Source of the DNA: Rhea pennata
Lineage: Eukaryota; Chordata; Aves; Rheiformes; Rheidae
DNA: 64,000 nt
Reading direction: 5' to 3'
NCBI RefSeq assembly: GCF_028389875.1
Contig: NC_084702.1
Coordinates: forward strand, 38,439,053-38,503,052
The position numbers and the translations under genes are program-made. This document shows, piece by piece, positions 62,468-64,000 of this stretch. Within the stretch, counting starts at the first letter, position 1; each line of letters opens with the position of its first letter. The notes beneath the pieces were generated by a model. The model ran no database searches. It worked only from the letters and a program-made list of their open reading frames with translations, and was not told the origin of the DNA.

Positions 62468-62719
62468 AGAAAGTTCAGTCAACAGACTACAAGTGAAGCG
62501 GCTGTGGAAGTGGCTGTGGCAGATATCCTGAAGCAGCAGAAGACCAGCATAGAGGAGGCAGCAGATCCCCCCAGTCTGCCTCGTTTTCCGAAAGCTGGCT
62601 GTTACAATGCCCAAATGCTGTGCTCCTTTAAGTCACCTTGCCAACAGAACAAGTCAAACGATAACACAGATCTAGTTAGGCACCGTAGAGATCCATCACC
62701 CTTTGAAACTTATGACTAA
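62468..62719 (+). CDS. Possible 3' coding exon, plus strand
   Basis: After a pyrimidine-rich stretch (GTTGTTTTTGTTTGTATTTGAG) the plus strand is open for 83 codons to TAA. The sequence includes SEAAVEVAVADILKQQ, which could form a helix, then a proline-containing and a Cys-containing part. An AATAAA follows 79 bases after the stop. The composition is acceptable for a protein but no family is recognised, and the acceptor is not ideal. The plus-strand donor in the CpG island at 57511 is the only obvious upstream partner. A chance frame is the main alternative. Confidence 0.15.
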   Translation, partial: RKFSQQTTSEAAVEVAVADILKQQKTSIEEAADPPSLPRFPKAGCYNAQMLCSFKSPCQQNKSNDNTDLVRHRRDPSPFETYD

Positions 62720-62797
62720 ATGGTAAGGCAGTATTGTAATGAATACAAGAGATTTCATAAACAAATACATATTTATACAGTAATGTATCTGTGATTC

Positions 62798-62803
62798 AAT
62801 AAA
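62798..62803 (+). terminator. Possible polyadenylation signal AATAAA
   Basis: A canonical hexamer 79 bases downstream of the stop of the plus-strand frame at 62468-62719. AATAAA is frequent in AT-rich DNA; it is listed only because of that position. Confidence 0.15.
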
Positions 62804-62819
62804 ACCAAGAGTAAAGCCT

Positions 62820-64000
62820 GCATTATATAAATTTCATTTACTACTGTATTTCAAAGCAAATAATTTATCCAGTAAATATTAAATAAACTATTAGATGTTT
62901 TACTGTAGAGCCCGACTAAACCATCATTAATTATCTGTTTCTATTTTGGTGTCAAAGGAATCTACAACCCATTGACTTCTGGAACACAGTGAAAATTATC
63001 TAGTTGATCAATGCTTTCAAATATATTTTTAAGTACAATTATTTTCTTACACACTCTTTAATTTTCCTTCTCTACTAGATATATGTGCAGGAATTTTTGC
63101 AGCTGATGGAAATTCTTACACCAAGCTGAGGAACACAGTTAGAATGCCTTCCAGCAGTACACAAAACAGCACCATCTCCTTGGGAAAAAAGACACCCATA
63201 AAATCAGATATCAGAGCTGCTGTGTTTTATACATAGAGAAGAATACTAATTTTACTTGGAGTAGAAGCTGACAAAATTTGCAATGATGTTTTTATTCCTG
63301 GCCTCAAGATCAGAAGGAGAGATGGAGCATTGTCTGCTCAATAGCCCTTTCCAGTCTTCCCCTTACTGTGGAAGACTGCAGCAAGTAGAAGGGAACTGCT
63401 GAAAACGTTTTCAGTGCAAGTTACATGGGCATTTTAAAGAATCCATGGGAGACCCATGGATAATGAATGATGCTGGAGACCTCAAAAATCATCAGATCGC
63501 ATAAGGTGCTGAGGGGGGAGCTAATTAATAGAGACCTTGTAACAGAACTTGCTACTAGTCTTGAATCCAGCCTAGCAATAAACTGTACCGAGGCAATTTT
63601 GAAGACCAGAGCAAACAGGAGGAAAAAAAAAAATGAGGGTTGAACATTGCTAGTGGTCGTGACAAAACCCATGATTAGTAGAAGAGGTAAGTTCTGCACA
63701 GCATAAAAGAGTGACTGAAGGGACAGGAGAATAGAGAGATGAAAACAACAGACTGAAGGTTGTGACCTATCATCAAGGAAGAACCCCTGAACCCAAAAAA
63801 CAACACTTGAACCCAAACTCCCCTAACAGTAATGCACAGAATCTGATCGAGCCTTGCTCAATCATAGCTCTTTTTGTTTGTAGTAGACAGTTTCTTCTGT
63901 AGTCACTGATGATAATCCCATGCTTCAGGCAGCAGCGTCATTGTATTTGTACTTTGAAGTGGCGTAGTAGGACAAAACTCGCTATTTCCTAGCTGACCTC
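62820..64000. other. Non-coding stretch, no gene seen
   Basis: AT-rich. A minus-strand frame of 131 codons (63421-63816) is rich in Phe, Leu and Ser, includes a homopolymeric Phe run from an A10-type tract, and has no recognisable domain; it is treated as chance. Confidence 0.45.

Noticed and set aside
63421..63816. Minus-strand frame of 131 codons
   Set aside because: Hydrophobic residues come largely from pyrimidine-rich sequence, including a homopolymeric Phe run; no family and no splice context.
1..64000. CRISPR arrays, operons, rRNA genes, intact retroviral or DNA transposon genes
   Set aside because: Looked for and not seen; the composition and repeat content are those of vertebrate nuclear non-coding DNA.

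Overview
The window reads as nuclear DNA of an amniote vertebrate, most likely a bird. It is AT-rich and strongly CpG-depleted, with one dense CpG island, abundant short microsatellites and A/T runs, GT-AG splice-like signals, and almost no recognisable transposable elements. The sparse repeats are what point to a bird; no single sequence proves it. Nothing prokaryotic, plasmid-like, viral or CRISPR-like was seen. No protein-coding gene could be recognised by name. Every exon below was read from splice signals and open frames only, so it is a hypothesis and the confidences are low.

Layout. 1-21 kb: non-coding DNA (intergenic or intronic) with pyrimidine tracts, A/T runs, a small CpG patch at 4.3-4.5 kb and a 102-bp alternating purine-pyrimidine repeat at 13.8 kb. 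21-26.5 kb: a diverged direct duplication (about 21.47-21.69 and 24.89-25.11 kb). In each copy the minus strand carries an acceptor, an open symmetric exon (84 and 69 nt, same phase) and a GTAAGT donor. Further small exon-like minus-strand segments lie at 23.9, 25.9 and 26.4 kb, two of them in the same phase. 27-51 kb: mostly featureless AT-rich sequence with TG/TA microsatellites, short tandem repeats, a possible tRNA-derived SINE scrap at 32.6 kb and several long A/T tracts. 51.7-52.7 kb: an A23/T16 fold-back, a G11 run and a perfect 24-bp palindrome.

52-58 kb is the most gene-like part. A CpG island (57.26-58.03 kb; about 57 CpGs in its 340-bp core) contains E2F-like and Sp1-like motifs. 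It has a strong minus-strand donor at 57.73 kb and a weaker plus-strand donor at 57.51 kb. Moving away from it on the minus strand are exon-like segments at 56.30-56.11, 55.32-55.08, 54.59-54.54 and 52.30-52.24 kb, which can be joined in compatible phases into an open frame of about 160 codons. I do not recognise the product. The unit may be a lineage-specific gene or a lncRNA with a fortuitous frame. 58-64 kb: AT-rich flank with one plus-strand open frame at 62.5-62.7 kb followed by AATAAA.

If the minus-strand signals are real, the island would be the promoter of a minus-strand transcription unit whose body extends toward lower coordinates. Whether the duplicated exons at 21-25 kb belong to the same unit cannot be decided from the sequence.
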